From: Prevotellaceae bacterium
GTDB lineage: Bacteria > Bacteroidota > Bacteroidia > Bacteroidales > Bacteroidaceae
Assembly: GCA_029219385.1 (NCBI GenBank)
Contig: JAQXTH010000055.1
Coordinates: 1 to 64,000, forward strand
Length of the DNA stretch: 64,000 bases
Direction of reading: 5' to 3'
The translations under genes and the position numbers were made by a program. This document shows positions 54,701 through 63,002 of this stretch, piece by piece. Position 1 is the stretch's first letter. Every line of letters starts with the position of its first letter. The notes under the pieces are model-generated. The model made no database searches, was not told the origin of the DNA, and worked only from the letters and a program-made list of their open reading frames with translations.

Positions 54701-55500
54701 TTAAACCACTCCTGCTTGCTGTAGAGCATACGCGAGGGGTCGTCGAGGTCTTTGCCGGTGGAGAGACAGAGCAAATGGTCGTGGGCCTCGGCATCGTCTT
54801 CGTCTACAAAGTGACAGTCGTTGGTACACACAAGTTTCACTCCATATTCTCGAGCCAGCTGAATGATTTCGGCGTTGGCGCGCTGTTGCAGTTGAAAGGT
54901 CTCGCGATTGGCCCTCTGAGAGGGGTCTTTCACCTCGTGGCGCTGCAACTCGAGATAATAGTCGTCGCCCCACATCTTCTTGTGCCACTCTATGGCCTCG
55001 CGAGCCGCCTGCATGTCGCCCTCCAAAATCTTAGAAGGCACATTGCCCGCTATGCACGCCGAGCAAACAATGAGGCCCTCTCTAAACTGCTCGAGGTCGC
55101 TGCGGTCTGTGCGCGGACGACCATAGAAGCCGTCAACCCAGGCGCGCGACACGAGTTTCACTAAATTGCGGTAGCCTTTCTCGTTTTTAGCCAACACCAC
55201 AAGGTGGTAGCCGCCACGGTCGCCCTTGGTGTGATCCATGTCTGTCTTTGTGCGCCGCGCCACATACATCTCGCAACCAAACACGGGTTTAAACAATGGC
55301 TTGCCCTCTTTCTTGAGCGACTTGTTGACACCGGCACAATAGTCAAACAGTTCCTTTACACCAAACATATTGCCATGGTCGGTGATGGCCACACCGCGCA
55401 TTCCGTCGCCCACGGCCTTGTCTACAATTCTCTTTATCGACGACATTCCGTCGAGTATCGAATAGTATGTGTGAACATGAAGATGAACAAAATCCTGCAT
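51775..55500 (-). CDS. dnaE: DNA polymerase III alpha subunit
   Basis: Replicative polymerase catalytic subunit, 1241 aa. The N-terminal PHP domain starts H-L-H-V-H-T-Y-Y-S and continues with I-T-D-H-G-N-M. The C-family palm holds the catalytic aspartates in L-P-D-I-D-T-D-F-D-D-D-G-R near 470-482. G-P-G-R-G-S-A-A-G-S-V and R-P-G-P-M-D-Y-I-P are also present. After the fingers comes an (HhH)2 region and an OB fold (W-T-F-G-G-I-V-T-S-V near 1075). No proofreading exonuclease is fused, so it is DnaE and not PolC. Its promoter lies about 80 bp upstream. Confidence 0.97.
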   Translation of the reverse strand: MQDFVHLHVHTYYSILDGMSSIKRIVDKAVGDGMRGVAITDHGNMFGVKELFDYCAGVNKSLKKEGKPLFKPVFGCEMYVARRTKTDMDHTKGDRGGYHLVVLAKNEKGYRNLVKLVSRAWVDGFYGRPRTDRSDLEQFREGLIVCSACIAGNVPSKILEGDMQAAREAIEWHKKMWGDDYYLELQRHEVKDPSQRANRETFQLQQRANAEIIQLAREYGVKLVCTNDCHFVDEDDAEAHDHLLCLSTGKDLDDPSRMLYSKQEWFKTRAEMNEIFADLPEALANTCEILDKVETYDIDSNPIMPFFPIPEDFGTEQQWREKFSTQDLYREFTSDENGQNPLPPEEGEAKIKKLGGYDKLYRIKFEADYLAKLAYEGAHRIYGNPLSQEVDDRIRFELHIMKTMGFPGYFLIVQDFINSARRELGVWVGPGRGSAAGSVVAYCLGITKIDPLKYDLLFERFLNPDRISLPDIDTDFDDDGRGKVLKWVMDKYGHENCAHIITYGTMATKNSLKDVARVEKLPLDVTNALCKAIPDRLSLNGKDLKMNLPNAILCTRELQDAEQSDDPRMSNTIKYARKLEGTVRGTGIHACGFIICRDPISDHVPVSTADDPDFPGVKTAVTQYDGHVIESTGLIKMDFLGLKTLSEQKEAVKIVKRTRGIDIDLDNIPIDDELTYQLYQNGRTIGTFQFESAGMQKYLRELHPTVFEDLIAMNALYRPGPMDYIPSFIARKNGREPIVYDIPVMEKYLKDTYGITVYQEQVMLLSRLLADFTRGESDALRKAMGKKKKDIVDAMKPKFIEGGKKNGHDPAVLEKIWGDWEKFASYAFNKSHAACYSWVAYQTAYLKAHYPAEFMAAIMTRRKDDIKEITKLMDECKIMGITTLGPDVNESYAEFGVNKKGEIRFGLAAVKGMGEIAANSIIEEREKNGPYKDVFDFAERMNYSCVNRRCFESLIYSGAFDSFGLRREQYGIAYPKCDPFIDMLIKYGNTVQNDKMQSMGSLFGDDEAAAINKPEIPPFFGTGTDLEILDKERSLIGIYLSAHPLDEYKLVLKRCVTARCSDINSDSVADLFKRGSQWTFGGIVTSVTERYTKRNTMFGKVKLEDFDGEGELVIFDRWSDFRNMFVVGSALHIKITLETPRWNPSRVDIRLESVRYLADVNKELLGKVQVRLLDEVICPVFNDYLTKYVNNNPGDSKLMFTVIHTKTKTPLYLTTRQTIKPTLDFVEALEGYEGVQVTLAE

Positions 55501-55813
55501 CTTTATTTATCCTGATTAAAAATATCAAACAACTGCTGCGACACAAGGCAAAAGCCCCGTCACCTTATCAAAAAAACATTTACAAAGGTATTGCTTTTCC
55601 ACCACACTCCAAAATAAAAAAACAAGAAATCTCTCGGCATCTCTTTACTCTAAAACCACCGCGAGGAACAAACTTTTTTGCACATTCAAGCCGATTTTGT
55701 AACAAACGAGGGCTCTTGTTTAACGCTTTGAACACAATAACCATCGGGAGCGTCACTTTTAGAGACTCAGAAACCCCATTTTCCAAAAAAAAAAAGCAAT
55801 TTTGCAGTTCATT
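55501..55813. other. region between dnaE and the LysE-type gene
   Basis: No gene is supported in these 313 bp. It holds the dnaE promoter (55583-55613) and AT-rich DNA. A box reading CAATTTTG at 55797-55804 is near-consensus for a plus-strand -7 element, but it is only 10 bp from the LysE ATG, so the transcript would be almost leaderless. Confidence 0.6.
55583..55613 (-). promoter_or_regulatory. promoter of dnaE
   Basis: Minus strand: TTTG at 55610-55613, 19-bp spacer, TACCTTTG at 55583-55590: full consensus Bacteroidota promoter, leader about 77 nt. Confidence 0.8.
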
Positions 55814-56464
55814 ATGGACATCATATCACTCATACTCGTAATACTGAAGGGTCTGTTTATAGGGGTTATCTGTTCGGCTCCGTGCGGACCTGTCGGTGTG
55901 TTGTGCATAAAGAGGGTGCTGAACAAGGGTTTCAAATATGGAATCATCACGGGCATCGGTGCCACTCTGAGCGACATCATCTATGCTTTGGTGTCGGGAT
56001 TGGGCATGAGTTTTGTGACCGATTTCGTGAGAAACGAAAACAACAAACTCGTGATGCAGTTGCTGGGTAGCGCAATGTTGCTGGCTTTTGGCATATTCAT
56101 GTTGCTCACCCACCACAAGAAACACGAAATCACCGTGTCTAAGGAGCGCAGCCTGCTCAAAAACTTCTTCACGGCTTTTCTGCTGACATTTTCAAATCCG
56201 CTCATCATACTTTTGTTTTTAGTTTTGTTTGCGCGTTTTGACTTTATCACTCCCGACTATCCCGTAAACATGGCTGTGGGTTTCATTGCCATAATCGTGG
56301 GCGCAATGCTATGGTGGCTTTGCTTGTCGTTTGTGATAAACAAAATTCGCAACACCTTTAGCGACAAATACATACGAATACTCAACATCACCATAGGCGC
56401 GGTAGTGATAGCGGCCGCCATTGCAGGATTTGTGTTTACCATCACCGGTCTGCACTGGTACTAA
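55814..56464 (+). CDS. LysE/RhtB-family amino-acid exporter
   Basis: Inner-membrane exporter of amino acids or related small metabolites, 216 aa with six hydrophobic helices. The N-terminal G-V-I-C-S-A-P-C-G-P-V-G-V-L-C-I-K-R matches the LysE loop (normally P-G-P-x-x-x). Helix 2 G-I-I-T-G-I-G-A-T-L-S-D and the T-F-S-N-P-L-I-I-L segment are family-typical. The TTG at 55802 is in frame, but the ATG at 55814 is preferred. Substrate is not predictable. Confidence 0.83.
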   Translation: MDIISLILVILKGLFIGVICSAPCGPVGVLCIKRVLNKGFKYGIITGIGATLSDIIYALVSGLGMSFVTDFVRNENNKLVMQLLGSAMLLAFGIFMLLTHHKKHEITVSKERSLLKNFFTAFLLTFSNPLIILLFLVLFARFDFITPDYPVNMAVGFIAIIVGAMLWWLCLSFVINKIRNTFSDKYIRILNITIGAVVIAAAIAGFVFTITGLHWY

Positions 56465-56524
56465 GCCTCTCGCCTTGGCGAAAAAACACATTCTTTAGGA
56501 TTTTATTTACACAAGGAAAACAAA

Positions 56525-57073
56525 ATGTTTGTCGCCCAACAACTCAGAAAAAACAATATCGCCCAATTCCTTATATATATGTGGCAGGTTGAAGACCTGC
56601 TCAGAGCTTTCGACCTCGACACCGACCGCCTGAAGCAACACTACATCGCGCGCTTTGATCAATGGACGGAAGAACAAAAGGCTGAGGCCCTTGAATGGTA
56701 TCAAGACATCGCCAACATGATGAGAAGCGAGGGAATAACGAAAAAAGGCCACCTGCAAATATGCAAAAACGTGATTATCAACCTCACCGACCTGCACAAC
56801 AACCTCATGGCCTCTCACAAATTCCAACACTACCACTCGGTCTACTCCAACGCTCTGCCTCTCATCGTGGAATTGCGCTCCAAACAGCCCGATGCCGACC
56901 AACACAACGAATTGGAGAGTTGCTTTGAGTTGATCTATGGTCTTATGATGCTGAAAATGAAGAAACAAGAAATCAGCACCCAAACCGCTGAGGCCTCAAA
57001 GACCATATCCACCTTCATAGGCCTGCTGAGCGACTATTATCACCAAAACATCTCGCAACCTATTGAGTTTTAG
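56525..57073 (+). CDS. DUF4924-family protein, unknown function
   Basis: The 182-residue, all-helical soluble protein fits the Bacteroidota DUF4924 family. Markers are the N-terminal N-I-A-Q-F-L-I-Y-M-W-Q-V-E-D-L-L-R-A and the central L-T-D-L-H-N-N-L-M. It has no catalytic motif, signal peptide or membrane helix. It sits just 3 bp before rfbD, so the two are translated together, and prfC and tsaC follow. No function is known to me. Confidence 0.75.
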   Translation: MFVAQQLRKNNIAQFLIYMWQVEDLLRAFDLDTDRLKQHYIARFDQWTEEQKAEALEWYQDIANMMRSEGITKKGHLQICKNVIINLTDLHNNLMASHKFQHYHSVYSNALPLIVELRSKQPDADQHNELESCFELIYGLMMLKMKKQEISTQTAEASKTISTFIGLLSDYYHQNISQPIEF

Positions 57074-57076
57074 ACT

Positions 57077-57955
57077 ATGAGCGACAAGAAACAAAACATA
57101 CTCGTAACCGGTGCAAACGGACAGTTGGGCAGCGAACTGAGAAGCCTCGCCACCCACTCGGACAACCTCAACTTTGTGTTCACCGACATTGCCGAACTCG
57201 ACATAACAGACCAAGACCAAATCTGCCATACGATAGAGAGAGAAGACATCGACACCGTGGTGAATTGCGCCGCTTTCACCGCCGTTGACAAAGCCGAAGA
57301 CAACCTGAAACTCGCAACACAACTCAACAGCGAAGCCCCCGAAAAACTCGCGCGCGCCATAAACGAAAAGCATGGCACGATAATCCACATCTCAACCGAC
57401 TATGTCTTTAACGGCCACAACCACACGCCATATAGCGAGGGCGATACCCCCTGTCCACAATCTGTTTATGGCAAGACAAAAGCCGAGGGCGAGCAAAGGG
57501 TGATGCAAGCATGTGAAAAAAGCATTGTGGTGCGCACGGCATGGCTCTACTCTCCATACGGCAACAACTTTGTGAAGACAATGATGAGGCTCGGCAGGGA
57601 ACGCGAGGAACTCAACGTGGTTTTTGACCAAATCGGTACTCCGACCTATGCCCGCGACCTCGCCCAAGCCATTGTCAAGATTATCAACACAGGGCAAAAA
57701 ACCTATGGCATATTCCACTACACCAACGAGGGAGCCACCTCGTGGTATGACTTTGCCAAAGCCATTCACCGCGCAGCCGGCATCTCCTCGTGCAAGATAA
57801 ACCCCATAAGAACAAGCCAATACCCCACCCCCGCCTCACGGCCGGCCTACTCGCTGCTCGACAAAGCCAAGATAAAACAGACCTACAAAATAGACATTCC
57901 CCACTGGCAAGACTCTCTCAACGAATGTGTTGCCACAATACTGAATAAAAAATAA
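57077..57955 (+). CDS. rfbD: dTDP-4-dehydrorhamnose reductase
   Basis: Last enzyme of dTDP-L-rhamnose synthesis, reducing dTDP-4-keto-rhamnose with NAD(P)H. 292 aa of the extended SDR fold: G-A-N-G-Q-L-G at 12-18, S-T-D-Y-V-F-N-G at about 106-113, and catalytic Tyr131/Lys135 in Y-G-K-T-K. R-T-A-W-L-Y-S is the usual substrate-side motif. rfbA, rfbB and rfbC are not in the window. prfC follows after 40 bp. Confidence 0.94.
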   Translation: MSDKKQNILVTGANGQLGSELRSLATHSDNLNFVFTDIAELDITDQDQICHTIEREDIDTVVNCAAFTAVDKAEDNLKLATQLNSEAPEKLARAINEKHGTIIHISTDYVFNGHNHTPYSEGDTPCPQSVYGKTKAEGEQRVMQACEKSIVVRTAWLYSPYGNNFVKTMMRLGREREELNVVFDQIGTPTYARDLAQAIVKIINTGQKTYGIFHYTNEGATSWYDFAKAIHRAAGISSCKINPIRTSQYPTPASRPAYSLLDKAKIKQTYKIDIPHWQDSLNECVATILNKK

Positions 57956-57995
57956 AACATTTTTTCACAACAAAAAAAACGACACTTCCACAGCC

Positions 57996-59564
57996 ATGAC
58001 AAACGAAATAACTCGACGACGCACCTTTGCCATAATCTCTCACCCCGACGCCGGAAAAACCACCCTCACCGAAAAGCTCCTGCTCTTCGGAGGACAAATA
58101 CAGGTGGCAGGAGCAGTGAAGAGCAACAAAATACGCAAAACCGCCACATCAGACTGGATGGAAATCGAGAAGCAGCGCGGAATTTCGGTAACGACCAGTG
58201 TTATGGAGTTTGACTATAAGGATTATAAGGTGAACATTCTCGACACACCGGGCCACCAAGACTTTGCCGAAGACACCTTTCGCACCCTCACGGCCGTAGA
58301 CAGCGTGATTATCGTGGTTGACAGCGCAAAAGGTGTGGAGACACAAACGCGCAAACTCATGACGGTGTGTCGCATGAGAAAGACCCCCGTGATAATCTTC
58401 ATCAACAAAATGGACCGCGAGGGTCAAGATCCTTTCGACCTGCTCGACGAACTCGAACAGGAACTGCAAATCTCCGTGAGACCGCTGAGCTGGCCCATAA
58501 ACCAAGGCTCTCGCTTTAAAGGTGTCTACAACATCTATGAGAAAAGCCTCAACCTCTTCACGCCCGACAAACAAAAAGTCACCGAGCAAATAGAGATCGA
58601 CATCAACTCTGACCAACTCGAAAGCCACGTTGGTCAACAAGATGCCGACAAACTGCGCGAAGACCTCGAACTGATCGACGGTGTCTATCCCCCCTTTGAC
58701 CGCGAGACCTATCTCAGCGCCGACGTTGCCCCCGTGTTTTTCGGCTCGGCCCTCAACAATTTTGGAGTGAAGGAAATGCTCGACTGCTTTGTGGAGATTG
58801 CTCCCTATCCGCGTCCCACCACCGCGCTGGAACGCACCGTTGAACCCGACGAAAAGAAATTCAGCGGCTTCATCTTCAAGATAACCGCCAACATAGACCC
58901 CAACCACCGCTCGTGTATCGCGTTTTGCAAAGTGTGTAGCGGCAAGTTCACCCGCAACACGCCCTACCTCCATGTGCGCAGCGGAAAGACCATGCGCTTC
59001 TCCTCACCCACACAATTCATGGCACAGCGCAAGAGCACCATCGACGAGGCATGGCCGGGCGACATCGTGGGATTGCCCGACAACCAGACTTTCAAGATTG
59101 GCGACACACTGACCGAAGGCGAGCAACTCCACTTCAAGGGATTGCCGAGTTTCTCGCCCGAACTTTTCAAATATATCGAAAACGCTGACCCTATGAAGAC
59201 CAAGCAACTCAACAAGGGCATCGAGCAACTGATGGACGAGGGTGTGGCACAATTGTTTGTGAACCAATTCAACGGCCGCAAGATTATCGGCACCGTGGGC
59301 CAACTGCAATTTGAGGTGATACAATACCGCCTCGAGAATGAATACAACGCAAAATGCCGCTGGGAACCGGCGAGCCTCTACAAGGCGTGTTGGATTGAAA
59401 GCGACGACCCCACCGAACTCGAAAACTTCAAACGCCGCAAATACCAATATATGGCTCTCGACCGCGAGGGGCGCGATGTTTTTTTGGCCGACAGCGGCTA
59501 TGTGTTGCAAATGGCACAACAAGATTTCAAACACATAAAGTTCCACTTCACCAATGAATATTAA
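57996..59564 (+). CDS. prfC: peptide chain release factor 3
   Basis: GTPase that recycles RF1/RF2 from the ribosome after peptide release. The 522 aa have G1 S-H-P-D-A-G-K-T at 15-22, D-T-P-G-H-Q-D-F (G3) and I-N-K-M-D-R-E (G4). Domain III ends with the Arg/Lys-rich segment F-K-R-R-K-Y-Q-Y-M. The RF3 signature after G1 ([14 protein letters not shown]) separates it from EF-G. Its last 11 bp overlap the tsaC gene. Confidence 0.96.
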   Translation: MTNEITRRRTFAIISHPDAGKTTLTEKLLLFGGQIQVAGAVKSNKIRKTATSDWMEIEKQRGISVTTSVMEFDYKDYKVNILDTPGHQDFAEDTFRTLTAVDSVIIVVDSAKGVETQTRKLMTVCRMRKTPVIIFINKMDREGQDPFDLLDELEQELQISVRPLSWPINQGSRFKGVYNIYEKSLNLFTPDKQKVTEQIEIDINSDQLESHVGQQDADKLREDLELIDGVYPPFDRETYLSADVAPVFFGSALNNFGVKEMLDCFVEIAPYPRPTTALERTVEPDEKKFSGFIFKITANIDPNHRSCIAFCKVCSGKFTRNTPYLHVRSGKTMRFSSPTQFMAQRKSTIDEAWPGDIVGLPDNQTFKIGDTLTEGEQLHFKGLPSFSPELFKYIENADPMKTKQLNKGIEQLMDEGVAQLFVNQFNGRKIIGTVGQLQFEVIQYRLENEYNAKCRWEPASLYKACWIESDDPTELENFKRRKYQYMALDREGRDVFLADSGYVLQMAQQDFKHIKFHFTNEY

Positions 59565-60153
59565 ACCCACGCCACGCAACTTCCCCTTCGACAAGGCCGA
59601 CCTCGACAAGGCCGTGGAGACCCTCAGAAGAGGTGGAGTCATAGTCTACCCCACCGACACCATTTGGGGATTGGGCTGCGACGCAACCAACAAAGAGGCC
59701 GTTGAGCGCATCTACAAGATAAAACAACGCAGCGACTCGAAAGCCCTCATCCTGTTGGCCGACACCGATGCCATGATTTCCAACCATGTAGACAACGCGC
59801 CCGAAGTGGCATGGAGCATCGTGGAACTCTCCGACAAGCCCACCACCGTGATTTTTGAAAAGGGCAAAAACCTCGCCACCAATGTTTTGGCGGCCGATGG
59901 CAGCGTGGCTTTCAGACTGACGCGCGAAGAGTTTTCAAACCAGCTGTGCCACCGCCTGCACCGCCCTGTCGTTTCGACCTCCGCCAACATCAGCGGCCAA
60001 CCCTCGCCACACTGTTTCAAAGAAATATCGCAGGAAATCATTGACTGCGCCGACTATGTGGTTGCATATCGACAAGACGACACCACGCCGGCCTCACCCT
60101 CTACAATCATAAAGATAAACAACAACAGCGAGGTGAAAATCATAAGAAAATAA
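59554..60153 (+). CDS. tsaC: L-threonylcarbamoyladenylate synthase (YrdC/Sua5)
   Basis: Makes threonylcarbamoyl-AMP from threonine, bicarbonate and ATP, the first step of tRNA t6A37 synthesis. The 199-aa single YrdC domain has [18 protein letters not shown] near residue 30, [14 protein letters not shown] and S-T-S-A-N-I-S-G. It lacks the extra Sua5 domain, so TsaC fits best. It overlaps prfC by 11 bp and so is translationally coupled. Confidence 0.93.
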   Translation: MNIKPTPRNFPFDKADLDKAVETLRRGGVIVYPTDTIWGLGCDATNKEAVERIYKIKQRSDSKALILLADTDAMISNHVDNAPEVAWSIVELSDKPTTVIFEKGKNLATNVLAADGSVAFRLTREEFSNQLCHRLHRPVVSTSANISGQPSPHCFKEISQEIIDCADYVVAYRQDDTTPASPSTIIKINNNSEVKIIRK

Positions 60154-60186
60154 CAACCCATCTTCTTCCCCTCCACTCCTTCACCC

Positions 60187-61950
60187 ATGACAAACAAAGC
60201 ATTAGACATAATCAACTACATAAACAACAAGCTCAGCAAAAAGCAGGTCGTGATACTCATGAGTTTTCTTGTGGGTGTGTTTACGGCCTTTGCCGCTTTG
60301 ATATTGAAGACGCTGATTGAGCTGATGCAAGACATCCTGACCCACAGTTCAGACATCACCCACATCAATTGGCTCTATCTCGTCTTTCCAGCCATAGGCG
60401 TGTTGATCTGTGCCTTGTTCATAAAATACGTGGTTAGAGACGACATAGGCCACGGAGTGACCAAGATTCTCTTTGCCATTTCGCGTCGCCAAGGCAAGAT
60501 AAAGCGCCACAACTGCTGGTCGAGCATCATTGCCAGCAGCATAACGATTGGTTTCGGTGGTTCGGTGGGAGCAGAGTCGCCCATAGTGTTGACCGGCTCT
60601 GCCATAGGCTCAACGATAGGCAAGATGTTTCATGTGAACCAGAAGACTTTGATGTTGCTGATAGGCTGTGGTGCCGCCGGTGCCATTTCGGGCATATTCA
60701 AGGCTCCGTTTGCCGGACTGTTGTTTACGCTCGAAGTGCTGATGCTCGACCTGACCATGGCCCACCTCGTGCCACTGATTGTTTCGTGTGTCACAGCCGC
60801 CATTCTCACCTACGCCATCAATGGCTTTGACTCTATGTTTACCTTCAGGCTGAGCGAGCAATTTGAGATTGCCTACGTATGGCCCGTGATTTTGCTGGGC
60901 ATTTGCTGCGGACTTATCTCACTCTATTTCACCAAGGTGATGAACTCCATAGAGACACTCTTTCGCAAGAGCCACAACCTCTATCTCAAATGGTTGGCAG
61001 GCGGCATAGTGCTGAGCCTGCTCGTTTTTCTCTTTCCTCCGCTCTATGGCGAGGGCTACAACACAATCCACACACTGCTCAACGGCAACCCCTCTGACCT
61101 GCTCAACAACTCGCCCTTTTATGGCACCCCCTATCTCCTTGTGTTTATAGGCTGCATAATAACCTTTAAGGTTGTTGCCACCACAGTGACCACCGGTGCG
61201 GGCGGTTGTGGAGGTTTGTTTGCCCCCTCGCTCTTTTTGGGCTGCCTCATGGGCTTTTTGTTTGCCACGCTGTGGAACAGGGGTGGTTTTGCCACACCGG
61301 TGCCCATCTCAATATGCTGTTTGCTGGGCATGGCGGCCGTGATGACTGCCATAATGCATGCCCCCCTCACAAGCATATTTCTCATTGCCGAGATAACGGG
61401 CGGCTATGCCTTGTTGGTGCCTCTCATGCTCATCTGCGTGACGGCCTACCTCACCATTCGCATTTTTGAGCCTCATAGCATCTATGCCCTGCGCCTTGCA
61501 AAGAAAGGACAACTCGTCACCCACCACAAAGACCAGGCCATTCTCACCCTGATGAGCCTCGAGTCGGTGATCGATCGCTATTGTATGAGAGTGAAGCCCA
61601 CAATTCCGCTCGGCGAGCTTGTGATGATGTTTGCAAAAGAGAAAGAAGACACTTTCCCCGTGGTTGACGGCGGAGACAAACTTCACGGACTAATCAACCT
61701 CAAAGACATTCGCAAGGTGTTGTTTCGCCAAGAATTATACAACGCTTTCACTGCCGAGCAACTCATGACCCCCTCGCCCGACATTCTTTCCATCAACGCC
61801 CCAATGACTTATGTGATGGACTGCTTTGAGAAATCGGGTGCAGAGGTGCTGCCGGTGGTCGACGAAAACAATCTCTTCGTGGGACTCATACACAAAACTG
61901 TTCTCTTTGAAGCCTATCGGCAGACCCTCGTGGATTTCTCTGAAGAATAA
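60187..61950 (+). CDS. ClC-family chloride channel/exchanger with C-terminal CBS pair
   Basis: Membrane chloride channel or Cl-/H+ exchanger. The 587 aa consist of a ClC domain of about 430 residues with many helices and two CBS domains at about 455-585 that may bind adenine nucleotides. The ion-gate motif reads G-S-V-G-A-E-S-P-I-V; the gating Glu is kept although the usual G-R-E-G-P is changed. The first selectivity loop is I-G-H-G-V-T instead of G-S-G-I-P. G-A-G-G-C-G-G-L-F-A-P-S-L-F-L-G is the conserved helix N region. Exchanger versus channel cannot be decided here. Confidence 0.9.
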   Translation: MTNKALDIINYINNKLSKKQVVILMSFLVGVFTAFAALILKTLIELMQDILTHSSDITHINWLYLVFPAIGVLICALFIKYVVRDDIGHGVTKILFAISRRQGKIKRHNCWSSIIASSITIGFGGSVGAESPIVLTGSAIGSTIGKMFHVNQKTLMLLIGCGAAGAISGIFKAPFAGLLFTLEVLMLDLTMAHLVPLIVSCVTAAILTYAINGFDSMFTFRLSEQFEIAYVWPVILLGICCGLISLYFTKVMNSIETLFRKSHNLYLKWLAGGIVLSLLVFLFPPLYGEGYNTIHTLLNGNPSDLLNNSPFYGTPYLLVFIGCIITFKVVATTVTTGAGGCGGLFAPSLFLGCLMGFLFATLWNRGGFATPVPISICCLLGMAAVMTAIMHAPLTSIFLIAEITGGYALLVPLMLICVTAYLTIRIFEPHSIYALRLAKKGQLVTHHKDQAILTLMSLESVIDRYCMRVKPTIPLGELVMMFAKEKEDTFPVVDGGDKLHGLINLKDIRKVLFRQELYNAFTAEQLMTPSPDILSINAPMTYVMDCFEKSGAEVLPVVDENNLFVGLIHKTVLFEAYRQTLVDFSEE

Positions 61951-61990
61951 ACGCTATCTCGGATTAAACCCAAATCAAGACATATAAAAA

Positions 61991-62959
61991 ATGACAAAGA
62001 AAGACCTCCGCATAGTTTATCTCGGCACACCCGACTTTGCCGTGGAAGCCCTCAAACGATTGGTAGAAGAAGACTACAACGTGGTGGCAGTGGTCACCAT
62101 GCCCGACAAGCCCGTGGGGCGACACCAAAACAAGTTGCAGGCCAGCCCCGTGAAAGAGTTTGCCGTGAGCCATGGTCTGCCCGTGTTGCAGCCCGAGAGT
62201 TTGAAAAACCCCGATTTCATCGAAGAGTTGCGATCGTTTCGCGCTGATTTGCAAATTGTGGTGGCATTTAGAATGCTGCCCGAAACAGTGTGGGCCATGC
62301 CTCGCTTTGGCACGTTCAACATACACGCCTCTCTGCTGCCCCAATATCGCGGCGCGGCACCCATAAACTGGGCCATCATCAACGGCGACAAAGAGAGCGG
62401 ACTGACCACTTTCTTTCTGAAACACGACATCGACACCGGCGACATAATAGACCGCGTCTCTGTGCCTATAAGCGACAGCTGCACTTTCGGCCAACTACAC
62501 GACACACTCATGGCCCTCAGCGGAGACCTCGCTCTGAAGACCGTTGACACAATCATTTCGGGCACCGTGAAGCCCATCCCACAGACAACACTCGAAAACG
62601 ACACTCCGCTGAAACCGGCACCCAAGATTTTCAAAGAGACCTGCCACATAGACCTCACCAAAAGTCTGGACGAGACATATAACTTTGTGCGCGGCCTATC
62701 ACCCTCACCCGGAGCATGGGCCACCCTCGTCACCGGCAACCAACAAATTGTCTTGAAAATATTTGAAGCAACAAAAAATCCCACCACCCACAACCACCCC
62801 ACCGGCAAAATCATCTGCGACGGCAAGAAGAAACTTTCCCTTGCACTCAAAGATGGACTGCTCGAAATAACACAACTGCAAATAGCCGGCAAAAAACGAA
62901 TGGCAACACGCGACTTTCTGTGTGGATTTAATTTCCAAGGCAACGAAACCCTCATTTAA
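61991..62959 (+). CDS. fmt: methionyl-tRNA formyltransferase
   Basis: Formylates initiator Met-tRNA with 10-formyl-THF. The 322 aa carry the catalytic trio Asn110, His112 (F-N-I-H-A-S-L-L-P) and Asp151 (D-I-D-T-G-D-I-I). G-T-P-D-F-A at 12-17 is the N-terminal nucleotide-like fold, and a C-terminal OB-type tRNA-binding domain begins near 215. def is not adjacent. Confidence 0.96.
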   Translation: MTKKDLRIVYLGTPDFAVEALKRLVEEDYNVVAVVTMPDKPVGRHQNKLQASPVKEFAVSHGLPVLQPESLKNPDFIEELRSFRADLQIVVAFRMLPETVWAMPRFGTFNIHASLLPQYRGAAPINWAIINGDKESGLTTFFLKHDIDTGDIIDRVSVPISDSCTFGQLHDTLMALSGDLALKTVDTIISGTVKPIPQTTLENDTPLKPAPKIFKETCHIDLTKSLDETYNFVRGLSPSPGAWATLVTGNQQIVLKIFEATKNPTTHNHPTGKIICDGKKKLSLALKDGLLEITQLQIAGKKRMATRDFLCGFNFQGNETLI

Positions 62960-63002
62960 TCCAAAACAGTAACAGACCACAACAAAAACATATCACATTC
63001 CC

